From positions 1-13,490 of the forward strand of contig SLKH01000001.1 in NCBI GenBank assembly GCA_007134665.1: a DNA stretch of 13,490 nt, given 5' to 3'. The notes under the pieces are model-generated. The model worked only from the letters and a program-made list of their open reading frames with translations. It had not been told where the DNA came from and searched no databases. Within the stretch, counting starts at the first letter, position 1. Every line of letters begins with the position of its first letter. The stretch is from Balneolaceae bacterium. Its GTDB lineage: Bacteria; Bacteroidota; Rhodothermia; Balneolales; Balneolaceae. Below are positions 1 to 7,268 of this stretch, one piece after another. A program made the translations under genes and the position numbers.

Positions 1-692
1 ACAAGTTCTAACAATGCTTCAGTGGATGGGGCCGATGGTATATGTACATGTTTTCCCGATTCCAGGCTCAAAGCCTCACCAGTCGTATTACCGATTGCAA
101 ATAATTCCGGTAAATTCCTGTCAAACCCTCCACTGCGCCTGAATGCTTCCACAGCACTTGGACTATAAAACAGAACTGCATCTATCTTCATGTCAGGTAT
201 CCGGATGTTATTTAATTCGGTTTGATATACTTCAATGTCGACATACCCGAACCCTCCATTTTTTAACTTGTTACCGAGCTCATCTCTTCGCCGATTCCCG
301 CACCAATGGATGATATCCGGTTTATTGTTTTGAAAATCACGATTTATCAATTCCGCCAGGCCAACAGCATCCTGCTGATCAGGTACTTTTGCTTTTATCC
401 CAATTTCAGCCAGTGCTTCCCCAGTTTTTTCACCGACAGCATAAACGACCGGAAATCCCTGGATTCTGAATTCTGAATCCTGAACCCTTCTCAACACCTC
501 TGCACCATTTTGACTTGTAAATACCCATACAGCATCTTGGTACCGATCGAGCTTTTTTAAAAGTTTTTCGTGGTTTTCCGGTATTTCCACTTTGAGTGCC
601 GGCTGGATCACCGGTTCCATGCCAAGTGCTTTCGCATACAGAACCTGGTCTTCCGTAAGTGTACGCGTAATAAAAATGCGTTTGGGGTTCAT
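1..692 (-). CDS. hemD: Uroporphyrinogen-III synthase, C-terminus cut by window edge
   Basis: Cyclises hydroxymethylbilane with inversion of ring D to give uroporphyrinogen III, in the cytoplasm. I translated this from the minus strand: about 230 residues are visible, beginning MNPKRIFITRTL. The two-lobed HemD pattern is recognisable: FTSQNGAEVL (residues 58-67), YAVGEKTGEAL (84-94), a CGNRRRDEL strand-turn near 131, VYQT near 155, FYSPSAVEAF in the second lobe, AIGNTTGEAL, and a late PSTEALLEL that corresponds to the family's usual 'PT.E.L' ending. HemD proteins are about 240-260 aa, so only a few residues are probably missing. The ATG at 692-690 is chosen because it fits the family N-terminus, and the frame upstream has no further ATG before a stop. 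No Shine-Dalgarno sequence is visible. It lies 157 nt downstream of hemC, in the same direction. Residues 69-78 are encoded by a period-7 repeat (see separate entry). Confidence 0.9.
   Translation of the reverse strand, partial: MNPKRIFITRTLTEDQVLYAKALGMEPVIQPALKVEIPENHEKLLKKLDRYQDAVWVFTSQNGAEVLRRVQDSEFRIQGFPVVYAVGEKTGEALAEIGIKAKVPDQQDAVGLAELINRDFQNNKPDIIHWCGNRRRDELGNKLKNGGFGYVDIEVYQTELNNIRIPDMKIDAVLFYSPSAVEAFRRSGGFDRNLPELFAIGNTTGEALSLESGKHVHIPSAPSTEALLEL
461..488. repeat. Period-7 repeat inside hemD
   Basis: Four imperfect heptamers in a row on the + strand: GGATTCT, GAATTCT, GAATCCT, GAACCCT. They are read through in frame by hemD on the minus strand, giving residues RVQDSEFRIQ (69-78). 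This lies in the loop between the first-lobe FTSQNG strand and the YAVGEKT strand, where HemD sequences vary in length. The 7-nt period and half-palindromic unit resemble the heptad hairpin at 8078-8147, although the unit sequence differs (TTCTGAA-like rather than TTCGNNN). The repetition is seen directly; that it is an inserted repeat element is inference. Confidence 0.6.
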
Positions 693-849
693 CGGGGTCG
701 GATTCGTATTACCTGTAACGATCAGCCATTTGGTCTGGCCGGTTGAAAACTTATTTCAAAAAATTACACGTTAACATTCATAATGCGACAGCAAATTATC
801 AGACATATCAGATTTCGGATTACTGACAGACTGTATCAATCTTAAAACC

Positions 850-1767
850 TTAAGGCCCTTTAAGTTCTTCAATAATGGCATCTGCACCTTTTGCAAGCAG
901 TTGATCAGCTGCTTTGTTACCAAGGCCTGTTGCTGCTTTAACCGGTGAGGTCAGTTCCACATCATACTGTACGGTTCCATCTAATGTCAGGGCGACTGCA
1001 TGCAGAATTAAGACTTCATTTTCAATCCAGGCAAATGCACCAACAGGGGCACTGCAGCCTGCTTCCATCCTGTTTAAAAGTTCCCGTTCAATTCCTGTAC
1101 AGATCGCTGTCTCTTCATGTCCGATTTGAGCAAGTACCTGTTCCAGTTTATGATTCGCTTCATGAATCATAACAGCAACTACGCCCTGTGCCGGTGCCGG
1201 GACCATCCAGTCCAGGTATTCTGCAATGTGATGATCAAGATTGATTCTTTTCAGTCCGGCTGCTGCAAAAATCGCGCCATTCCATCCGTTTTCATGAACT
1301 TTACGAAGCCGGGTTTGAACATTGCCTCGAATATTTGTGATTTCATGACCCGGATACCGATGCAACCATTGTGCCTTTCTTCGGTTACTGCTTGTAGCAA
1401 TTACAGCAGTAATCTCCGGTGAGTCCAGGAATTCGGTTCCTGCCGGGGCTACCAGGGCGTCACGCGGATCTTCCCGCTCAAGAACTGCTGCTACCTTTAA
1501 AGGAAGCGGGTTTACTGTGGGCAGATCTTTATAAGAGTGGACAGCAAGGTCGATTTCTTTTTGTATCAGGGCATCATCGAGTGCTTTGGTAAAAACTCCT
1601 TTCCCACCCATCTCAGCCAAAGGAGTAGTCAGATCCAGATCCCCTTCAGATTTAATAAAAACCAGCTCCGATCGAATTCCGATCTTTTTAAGTTTTTCGG
1701 CTACATGCTCTGCCTGCCAGGATGCAAGTTTACTATCTCTGGTTCCAATCCGAAGAATCTCATTCAT
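850..1767 (-). CDS. hemC: Hydroxymethylbilane synthase (porphobilinogen deaminase)
   Basis: Polymerises four porphobilinogen molecules into hydroxymethylbilane on a covalently attached dipyrromethane cofactor, in the cytoplasm. The 305 residues are normal for the family. N-terminal RIGTRDSKLA (6-15) starts the first domain. GGKGVFTKALDDAL (54-67) is followed by HSYKDLP (77-83), whose Asp81 matches the catalytic aspartate of the HSxKDxP motif. RGNVQTRL (147-154) supplies substrate-binding arginines. The cofactor-anchoring cysteine is Cys238 in EAGCSAPVGA. The start ATG overlaps the last 8 nt of hemA, and a clear GGAGG sits 5 nt upstream inside hemA, so translation is probably coupled. The product feeds HemD, encoded next. 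No terminator is evident in the 157 nt that follow. Confidence 0.97.
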   Translation of the reverse strand: MNEILRIGTRDSKLASWQAEHVAEKLKKIGIRSELVFIKSEGDLDLTTPLAEMGGKGVFTKALDDALIQKEIDLAVHSYKDLPTVNPLPLKVAAVLEREDPRDALVAPAGTEFLDSPEITAVIATSSNRRKAQWLHRYPGHEITNIRGNVQTRLRKVHENGWNGAIFAAAGLKRINLDHHIAEYLDWMVPAPAQGVVAVMIHEANHKLEQVLAQIGHEETAICTGIERELLNRMEAGCSAPVGAFAWIENEVLILHAVALTLDGTVQYDVELTSPVKAATGLGNKAADQLLAKGADAIIEELKGP

Positions 1768-3019
1768 TCAGGCCTCCGGCCTTCAATTTGAACATATCTT
1801 CCACGACTTTGGTGACTTCATCTGACTGATGATGATCCCGAAGATGCTCGATACTGTAAGCAGCGATTTTATTTACAATTCTTCTTGTCAGGTTTTCAAC
1901 TTTGTCTACATCATCACTTGAAATTTTGTGCCTGAAGAAATCCAGTTCCTCATCCCGGATCGTATCAAGCTTTTCAATCAGTGCCTTAATTGTTGGCACA
2001 ACCCGCTGTTCACGCAGCCACAAACCAAACTGGCCCAGCTCTTCTTCAATGATTTGCTTTACAAGCGGAACTTCTTTTTCTCTTTTTCGATACGCTTCGT
2101 CGGTTACATCACTGAGCATGTCCATATTAGCAACATCAACAAAATGAAGTTTACCCACCTCTGGATCGATATTTCGGGGAACAGACAAGTCAAGCATCAC
2201 CTTGAACTTCGGATTTTCAATGGAAGCTTCCATATCATCCATTGTAATCACCGGTTTAGTGGCCCCGGTAGCAACAATGACAAGATCAGCATCAGCAATC
2301 TGATCTGATAACTGATTCATATCCGCCACTTCAAGATTGTACCTTCCTGCAACAAATTCCGCCCTGTCACGGGTTCGATTGATCAGCGTGAGTTTACTTG
2401 CACCCAGGTTAACAAGGTTTTTACAGGTAACCTTACCAATTTTGCCTGTGCCTACAAGCAGGATATTTTTATTTAACAGGTTTTCAAAAGTCCGGTTTGC
2501 AAATTTGACCGCTGCATACGCTACAGTAGCTGCACCATTGCCCAAAGAAGTTTCGTTCCGTGATCGCTTATGGGTACGAAATACATGCTGCATGAGCCTG
2601 TGTAACGGGCCATCAACCATATTCAGTTCAGCGGACAATTCATACCCCTCTTTAACCTGTTTAATGATTTGAAGGTCACCAAGGATTTGCGAATCAAGCC
2701 CAGTTGCTACCTTGAAAAGGTGATTAACAGCACGCCAGCCTTCATACTCAAAACCATATTTATGAAATTCATCAAGTGATCCATTTGAATAAGTTGTCAG
2801 CAGCCGGACCAATTCATGAGGGGTAGTGTACTGAGCATAGATTTCAGTTCGGTTACAAGTAGATACAACAAAAATACTGGATATACCTTCTCTATTTGCT
2901 CCGTCAAGCAATGACCGCTTTTGTTCGTCAGCGAGACTGAATTTTTCCCGCAGGTCAACAGGTGCATCCCAATGATTAATCCCTATAACTGTAAAATTTT
3001 CAAAATTTGAGTCAACCAT
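1760..3019 (-). CDS. hemA: Glutamyl-tRNA reductase
   Basis: Reduces glutamyl-tRNA(Glu) with NADPH to glutamate-1-semialdehyde, the committed step of C5-pathway tetrapyrrole synthesis. The 419 residues are typical. The N-terminal catalytic domain contains NHWDAP (15-20) and VVSTCNRTEIYA with the nucleophile Cys55. The signature GLDSQILGDLQI follows near residue 107; Asp replaces the Glu of the enterobacterial LGEPQI form, as in Bacteroidota-type enzymes. The NADPH Rossmann domain starts at LLVGTGKIGKVT, followed by TLINRTRDRA and VIVATGATKPVI. LDLSVPRNIDPEVG marks its end. A helical dimerisation domain starting near WLREQRVVPTI occupies the C-terminus. The gene begins 6 nt after the hemH stop and overlaps hemC by 8 nt, so the three are almost certainly one operon. 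The companion hemL is not in the window. Confidence 0.97.
   Translation of the reverse strand: MVDSNFENFTVIGINHWDAPVDLREKFSLADEQKRSLLDGANREGISSIFVVSTCNRTEIYAQYTTPHELVRLLTTYSNGSLDEFHKYGFEYEGWRAVNHLFKVATGLDSQILGDLQIIKQVKEGYELSAELNMVDGPLHRLMQHVFRTHKRSRNETSLGNGAATVAYAAVKFANRTFENLLNKNILLVGTGKIGKVTCKNLVNLGASKLTLINRTRDRAEFVAGRYNLEVADMNQLSDQIADADLVIVATGATKPVITMDDMEASIENPKFKVMLDLSVPRNIDPEVGKLHFVDVANMDMLSDVTDEAYRKREKEVPLVKQIIEEELGQFGLWLREQRVVPTIKALIEKLDTIRDEELDFFRHKISSDDVDKVENLTRRIVNKIAAYSIEHLRDHHQSDEVTKVVEDMFKLKAGGLNE
1773..1777 (-). promoter_or_regulatory. Shine-Dalgarno of hemC, inside hemA
   Basis: On the minus strand GGAGG lies 5 nt upstream of the hemC ATG and within the last codons of hemA. It is the clearest ribosome binding site in the window, where most genes have none. 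It supports the chosen hemC start and suggests reinitiation after hemA translation. Confidence 0.65.
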
Positions 3020-3025
3020 CCCTGA

Positions 3026-4144
3026 TTATACAGTTGTAATTTTCTCTTTATTTACTGTTTGATTTTCATTTTCACCATTTTCCCCGATGACGTCAGACAG
3101 TCGCAAAATTGCTTCATCTGCAAGTGCCTTAATGTATGATGGATGATCATTAAGTCCGTCCATCACTTTATAATTCTCAAATTTAAACCCTTCCTCTTCC
3201 ATATCTTCAACGAGCTCAACACCAAGTTCATACAGTGTCTCAATATGATCCGTTACAAAAGCAATCGGGACCATCAAAAAGTTTTTAATCCCATATTCCA
3301 GATGCCTTCTGACAAGATCTTCGGTATTTGGTTGTGTCCATTTTTGAGGGCCTACCCTTGATTGAAAACTGAGCCAGTAGGAGTTTTTCACTTCTCTTCG
3401 CTCCATAACTGCTTCCATCGTCTCCTTGATTTCAGTTGTGTATGGGTCACCGCTTCGAACTTCGAGCAGGGGGGTTCCGTGCGCACTAAAAATAAAATGG
3501 GTTTTATTACGGGTTTCCTCATCCATTTCAGACAACGCCTCATCAATTCTGTCGTTGATAGAGGCCAGGTAATCTTCATTGAGGTGATAATTTTTGACAT
3601 GAAATTCTTTCCAGGGCGCCTTATCGCCAAATTTCTTTTTTCTTACCGTTTCCCAGTCCCTGAAACTGCTGCCGGTTGTTGTCCAGGAAAATTGAGGATA
3701 GAGAGGCATCAGAACAGTATGGGTAATGCCGTCATCTACCATATCGTCCATGATGGTATCAGCAAACGGAATCCAGTACCTCATACAAGTATATACTCTT
3801 ACTTCATGATCCGGCAACCGGTTGCCAAAATGCTTCTCAAGAGCCCTTCTCTGACGCTCGGTCAACCCGTTAATTGGTGAACAGCAATCTGAAACCACTT
3901 TATTTTTGCGATTCATACAGTGATTATTACCGGTACAACCTTTCGGACAACCATTAATCTCTTTGTAGTCTTCAGCTACATTTGGAGCTCTGAATTTGGA
4001 TATAATTTTGGCAAACAGGTTTTGAGTTTTCCCCCCTCCCATTTTAATGATATCCTCATCCTGGAACAGATTATACAGGAAATCCTGAACATTCTCTTCA
4101 TGGGTGGGGCCACCCAGGTTCATAAGTACAACACCTATTCGCAT
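3026..4144 (-). CDS. hemH: Ferrochelatase with internal Cys-rich (probable [2Fe-2S]) segment
   Basis: Inserts Fe2+ into protoporphyrin IX (or coproporphyrin III) as a late heme step. Family features are: NLGGP at 9-13, YPQFSWTTTGSS (149-160), the metal-binding/catalytic His222 in FSAHGTP, SFQSRVGPQKW (259-269), and Glu302 in FVTDHIETLYELG. The protein has 372 aa, longer than simple bacterial enzymes (about 310-340). The extra length comes partly from a segment at 65-90 containing Cys66, Cys70, Cys76, Cys87 and Cys88, where other ferrochelatases have a short GGGSP-type turn, and partly from a polar Asn/Glu-rich tail after about 350. A class typified by Myxococcus xanthus holds a [2Fe-2S] cluster through four cysteines in such an internal segment; assignment to that class is inference. 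NLGGP (not a Tyr-containing B. subtilis-like N-terminus) favours the protoporphyrin type. It is the first gene of the hemH-hemA-hemC-hemD run. Start is ATG at 4144-4142, with no strong ribosome binding site. Confidence 0.95.
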   Translation of the reverse strand: MRIGVVLMNLGGPTHEENVQDFLYNLFQDEDIIKMGGGKTQNLFAKIISKFRAPNVAEDYKEINGCPKGCTGNNHCMNRKNKVVSDCCSPINGLTERQRRALEKHFGNRLPDHEVRVYTCMRYWIPFADTIMDDMVDDGITHTVLMPLYPQFSWTTTGSSFRDWETVRKKKFGDKAPWKEFHVKNYHLNEDYLASINDRIDEALSEMDEETRNKTHFIFSAHGTPLLEVRSGDPYTTEIKETMEAVMERREVKNSYWLSFQSRVGPQKWTQPNTEDLVRRHLEYGIKNFLMVPIAFVTDHIETLYELGVELVEDMEEEGFKFENYKVMDGLNDHPSYIKALADEAILRLSDVIGENGENENQTVNKEKITTV

Positions 4145-4155
4145 AATAATCTATT

Positions 4156-4165
4156 AACCGCGGTT
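4156..4165. promoter_or_regulatory. Short palindrome in the hemH leader
   Basis: A perfect 10-nt palindrome, AACCGCGGTT, lies 11 nt upstream of the hemH start codon. It could be an operator or a small RNA hairpin near the ribosome binding region, but ten bases are also compatible with chance. Confidence 0.2.
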
Positions 4166-4195
4166 TATCTCAACTCTAAAAAAAAGGTTTTATTA

Positions 4196-4214
4196 TGAAG
4201 AGATCGTGAAGAGA
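4196..4214. promoter_or_regulatory. Direct repeat in hemH/aquaporin divergent region
   Basis: TGAAGAGA occurs twice with a 3-nt spacer, an 11-nt period close to one helical turn. This is the geometry used by many OmpR-class regulators. It lies about 50 nt upstream of the hemH start, in the 224-nt region shared with the divergent aquaporin gene. The repeat is seen directly; a regulatory role is inference. Confidence 0.25.
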
Positions 4215-4368
4215 CTTCTCCAGGCTTTCATATATCCATCAGAATCTTCGATCTCATTGTCTATTGCAACTCATTTACCCGTACAAACACCGGCTGTAAT
4301 TTGATTTGATGATCGTTTGAGTATGAGGTAGATTAAGCGGAATTCAATTTAAGCTTGTATTCCTTTTT

Positions 4369-5007
4369 ATGAAAAAATTTGTTGCCGAATTAATCGGTAC
4401 ATTTTTCCTGGTACTTGCCATCGGGTTAACCGGAAATGCTCTTGCATCAGGACTCTTTATTATCCCGATAATCTATATCGGGGCCTCGATTTCAGGTGCT
4501 CATTATAACCCGGCGATCACCCTTTCATTCTGGGCAACAGGACATATATCGGGAAAATCAATGTTTTCTTATATCATCAGCCAGACATTAGGTGCTCTCG
4601 CCGGCACCCTAATGATTTTCTTCCTGGCCGGATCAGCTCTGCAAACAGTCCCCGCATCGTCTGCCACACCGATACAATACGGTTCGATCGAATTATTATT
4701 TTTGCTGTTACTCTCGATGCTCTACCTAACCCTCTTTCTTACAGATTCATTTAAACATAACAGGATTTACGGTTTGGCAATCGGGTTATCGTATGCCGGC
4801 ATCCTCCTGGTCGGTGAACCGGTTTCCGGCGGAGTTTTCAATCCATCTATTGCTGCTGCAGCTTCTATTATCGACTACTTTGATTTTGGCGATTCCTATC
4901 TCTATCTGCCGATATTCATTCTGGCACCTGCTGTAGGCGGTATTTTAGCCGGCAACCTGTTCAGGTATCTTTCGGAACAGAATCCTGGTCAGCAAGCTGG
5001 AGAGTAA
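4369..5007 (+). CDS. Aquaporin / MIP-family channel
   Basis: Integral inner-membrane channel for water or small neutral solutes. The 212 residues are short for the family (about 230-280) but hold the six-helix, two-half-helix plan. TM1 runs about residues 5-26 (AELIGTFFLV), and the first half-helix carries GAHYNPAITL with Asn47-Pro48-Ala49. Hydrophobic helices lie near 66-88, 107-126 and 133-150, and the second half-helix carries GGVFNPS (Asn158-Pro159-Ser160). A last helix lies near 178-199. The second motif is NPS rather than NPA, and the residue after it is Ile161, where classical aquaporins and glycerol facilitators have the selectivity-filter arginine. Substrate specificity therefore cannot be assigned. 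The gene diverges from hemH and its last 47 nt overlap the 3' end of the histidine kinase on the other strand. No ribosome binding site is seen before the ATG. Confidence 0.9.
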   Translation: MKKFVAELIGTFFLVLAIGLTGNALASGLFIIPIIYIGASISGAHYNPAITLSFWATGHISGKSMFSYIISQTLGALAGTLMIFFLAGSALQTVPASSATPIQYGSIELLFLLLLSMLYLTLFLTDSFKHNRIYGLAIGLSYAGILLVGEPVSGGVFNPSIAAAASIIDYFDFGDSYLYLPIFILAPAVGGILAGNLFRYLSEQNPGQQAGE

Positions 5008-6376
5008 ACGAAAAAACGGTTCCTTCACCTGGGCTACTTTCAACGTCTACGCGGGAACCATGTGCATCCAGAATGCTTTTCACCACAGATAATCCAAGCC
5101 CGGTACCCCCTTTGTCCCGGGATCTCGCCTTGTCTGTCCGGTAAAACCTGTCGAACAACCGTTCCAGATGTTCATCCGAAATCCCGATTCCGGTATCACT
5201 CACTTTCACTTTAACCTCTCCATTCAGTTTTTCAGCCTGAATCGAAATTTTCCCCTTATTTGTATACTTAATCGCATTTGATACCAGGTTGTCAATCACC
5301 TGTTCGATTTTGTTCGGATCAGCAAAAACGTAGTGTGAATCTATTTGCACATCCATTTTGATCCCTTTTTCTTTTGCCGGCGGATAATAAGGTTCACAAG
5401 ACTGAAGAATTACACCAGCCAGATTAAACCTCTTTTTTTCGATAAAATGAGAGTCGGAATCATATCTCTGCAGTGTTACCAGGTCTTTAAACAGCCGATG
5501 AATGCGATCGGTCTGCTTACTTGCAGTTGCCAGGTAATGCTTTTTCTGCGTTTCCGGCAAATCATTCATCTGCAACATTTCCAATGCGCCTGAAATGGTA
5601 TGAAGCGGGTTTCTCAGTTCATGCGTAATATCAGCAAAAAACTGCCCCTGTTTATCGTATATTTTTTTCAGTTCCTCGTTATCCTGCCTGAGCTTTGAAG
5701 CCATTCGATTCAGTGATTCAGCAAGTGTTCCGAACTCGTCTTTTCTGTTTAGATGAATCGTTTTATCCACATCTCCTTCGGCAATCGACCGTGCAGTCCT
5801 CTCAAGTTGTACGATCGGCCTCGACATGTACCTGGAAAACCAGACACTTACCAGAAGTACAATTCCAATAGAGATGAACATTCCCGTATAGATTATCCAT
5901 CGAATGGTTCGAATCGGAGCGTAGATTTCATCTTTGAGCTGTGAGATCTGAAGATACCGTACCGGGTTTTGCTCTGCCTCGACAGCAATAAATGCAACCA
6001 GCCAGTCGGATTCCCCCTGGTTTTCAATTATTGCACCCGTTCCGTTCAACTGTCGCAACATCTCATCAGGCAGATAAGCCGGTGCTGAATATTCTTCGTC
6101 ATAGGGTACCGAAGCAAATAAGATTCCGTCTATATCATACACTGATATTCTGTATCCGGATATGACTGCAGCTTCATTTAAATGTGTTTCAAAACGATCA
6201 TCACCCGGCAGGTTCTGGATGGTAATTCCCAGCCACTGTGCATCATTCACAATTTGTACTTCACCCTCATCGAGCAGGTAATTCCGGATAAACAAAATTG
6301 AATAGCTGCTGATTGCTGTGATGCCGAAAATCAACAACAGGATAAAAGTCCACGCAAGTTTGGATCGGATACTCAT
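4961..6376 (-). CDS. Sensor histidine kinase (HAMP, HisKA, HATPase_c)
   Basis: Membrane sensor that autophosphorylates and passes phosphate to the response regulator encoded just upstream. It has 471 residues. TM1 is at about 8-30. An extracytoplasmic sensor region of about 125 residues follows, then TM2 at about 160-180. HAMP covers about 180-233 (SRPIVQLERTARSIAEGD). The H-box FFADITHELRNPL contains the phosphoacceptor His252. The ATPase domain has the N-box NLVSNAIKYT (363-372), the G1 box SDTGIGIS (393-400), the F box FDRFYR and the G2 box GGTGLGLS (423-430). All catalytic boxes look intact. The ATG overlaps the regulator's TGA by 4 nt (ATGA), implying coupled translation. The sensed signal is unknown. 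The last 15 codons, past the ATPase fold, lie opposite the end of the aquaporin gene. Confidence 0.96.
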   Translation of the reverse strand: MSIRSKLAWTFILLLIFGITAISSYSILFIRNYLLDEGEVQIVNDAQWLGITIQNLPGDDRFETHLNEAAVISGYRISVYDIDGILFASVPYDEEYSAPAYLPDEMLRQLNGTGAIIENQGESDWLVAFIAVEAEQNPVRYLQISQLKDEIYAPIRTIRWIIYTGMFISIGIVLLVSVWFSRYMSRPIVQLERTARSIAEGDVDKTIHLNRKDEFGTLAESLNRMASKLRQDNEELKKIYDKQGQFFADITHELRNPLHTISGALEMLQMNDLPETQKKHYLATASKQTDRIHRLFKDLVTLQRYDSDSHFIEKKRFNLAGVILQSCEPYYPPAKEKGIKMDVQIDSHYVFADPNKIEQVIDNLVSNAIKYTNKGKISIQAEKLNGEVKVKVSDTGIGISDEHLERLFDRFYRTDKARSRDKGGTGLGLSVVKSILDAHGSRVDVESSPGEGTVFSFTLQLADQDSVPKDT

Positions 6377-7074
6377 GACATGGCAACTTCACGATTCAGG
6401 CCATACCCCAAACCGCGATACGTTTTGATTATTCTTGAGGCATCTCCCATTTTCAGCCTCAGGTTTTTGATATGAACATCAACTGTTCTGTCGAATACAT
6501 ATCGTTCATCATCAGAAATCTGTTCCAGAATTTCCTGTCTGCTATACACCCGCTTTGGATTTTTGAAAAACAGTTCAAGTATGGTGTATTCAGTTGAAGT
6601 CAGTTCAATTCTCTCTTCATTTTTAAACAGTTCTTTTCCCTCTGTGTCAAGGTAAATTTCACCGTACTGAATCCAGGCACTGGTCTGCGGGTTTCTGCGG
6701 CGAAGTAAAGATTCTATTCGGGTTTTAACAAGCTGAAGGCTTGCCGGTTTTGAAATGTAATCATCAGCCCCCAGTTCAAGCCCTTCAATCTCATCTTTCT
6801 CCTGATCTTTTGCAGTCAGAAAAATCACCGGGATATCATTGATCACAGGGTGATTCCTGATACGTTTGCAAATTTCCCAGCCATCCACACCGGGTACCAT
6901 AATATCCAGCAGAGCCAGATGTATATTGCTGGCCTGTTTATCGATGATTTCAAGTGCTTTTTTTCCATCATGAGCAAGAAGAACTTCAAAGTTGTTCATG
7001 CTCAAAAAATTTGCCATCATTTCAGCCGGCTCAACTTCATCTTCCACCAGCAGGATTGTATGCTTTGGTGCCAC
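6373..7074 (-). CDS. OmpR/PhoB-family response regulator
   Basis: Cytoplasmic transcription factor partnered with the histidine kinase that follows it. It has 233 residues. The receiver domain shows Glu11-Asp12 of the acidic pocket, phosphoacceptor Asp57 in LALLDIMVPG, Thr87 in IFLTAKD and Lys109 in YISKPAS. A C-terminal winged helix (about 137-230) includes LTSTEYTILELFFKNP, YSRQEIL, the recognition-helix stretch RTVDVHIKNLRLK and the wing TYRGLGYGL. The start codon is GTG at 7074-7072. An in-frame TAA lies two codons upstream, and the next ATG (residue 19) would remove part of the receiver, so GTG is the only sensible start. It diverges from the SDR gene across 194 nt; autoregulation or control of the SDR is possible but not shown. 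Confidence 0.96.
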   Translation of the reverse strand: MAPKHTILLVEDEVEPAEMMANFLSMNNFEVLLAHDGKKALEIIDKQASNIHLALLDIMVPGVDGWEICKRIRNHPVINDIPVIFLTAKDQEKDEIEGLELGADDYISKPASLQLVKTRIESLLRRRNPQTSAWIQYGEIYLDTEGKELFKNEERIELTSTEYTILELFFKNPKRVYSRQEILEQISDDERYVFDRTVDVHIKNLRLKMGDASRIIKTYRGLGYGLNREVAMS

Positions 7075-7268
7075 GATTTAGCCTATAAAATTATTTAATC
7101 ATTATTCGTAACCTGAATCATCCCGGAAAATAATAAACAGGATCAGAAAGATACTAAAGAAAGTAACCCGGACAGTTGGAATGGAAGAGATATTATTCGC
7201 TTCCAAACTGAATATTATCTGTCAAAAGCTATATTTTACGCCCTCATTTTAAAAGGTAACGATAATTA

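Noticed and set aside
693..849. Possible terminator or small gene between hemC and hemD
   Set aside because: No stem followed by a T-run and no convincing short reading frame is visible; hemD is probably read through from hemC or from an unseen internal promoter.
1928..2308. 126-codon + strand open frame
   Set aside because: Antisense to the well-supported hemA; no family pattern.
3362..3880. 172-codon + strand open frame
   Set aside because: It lies entirely antisense to hemH, whose ferrochelatase motifs are intact; its translation has no recognisable domain.
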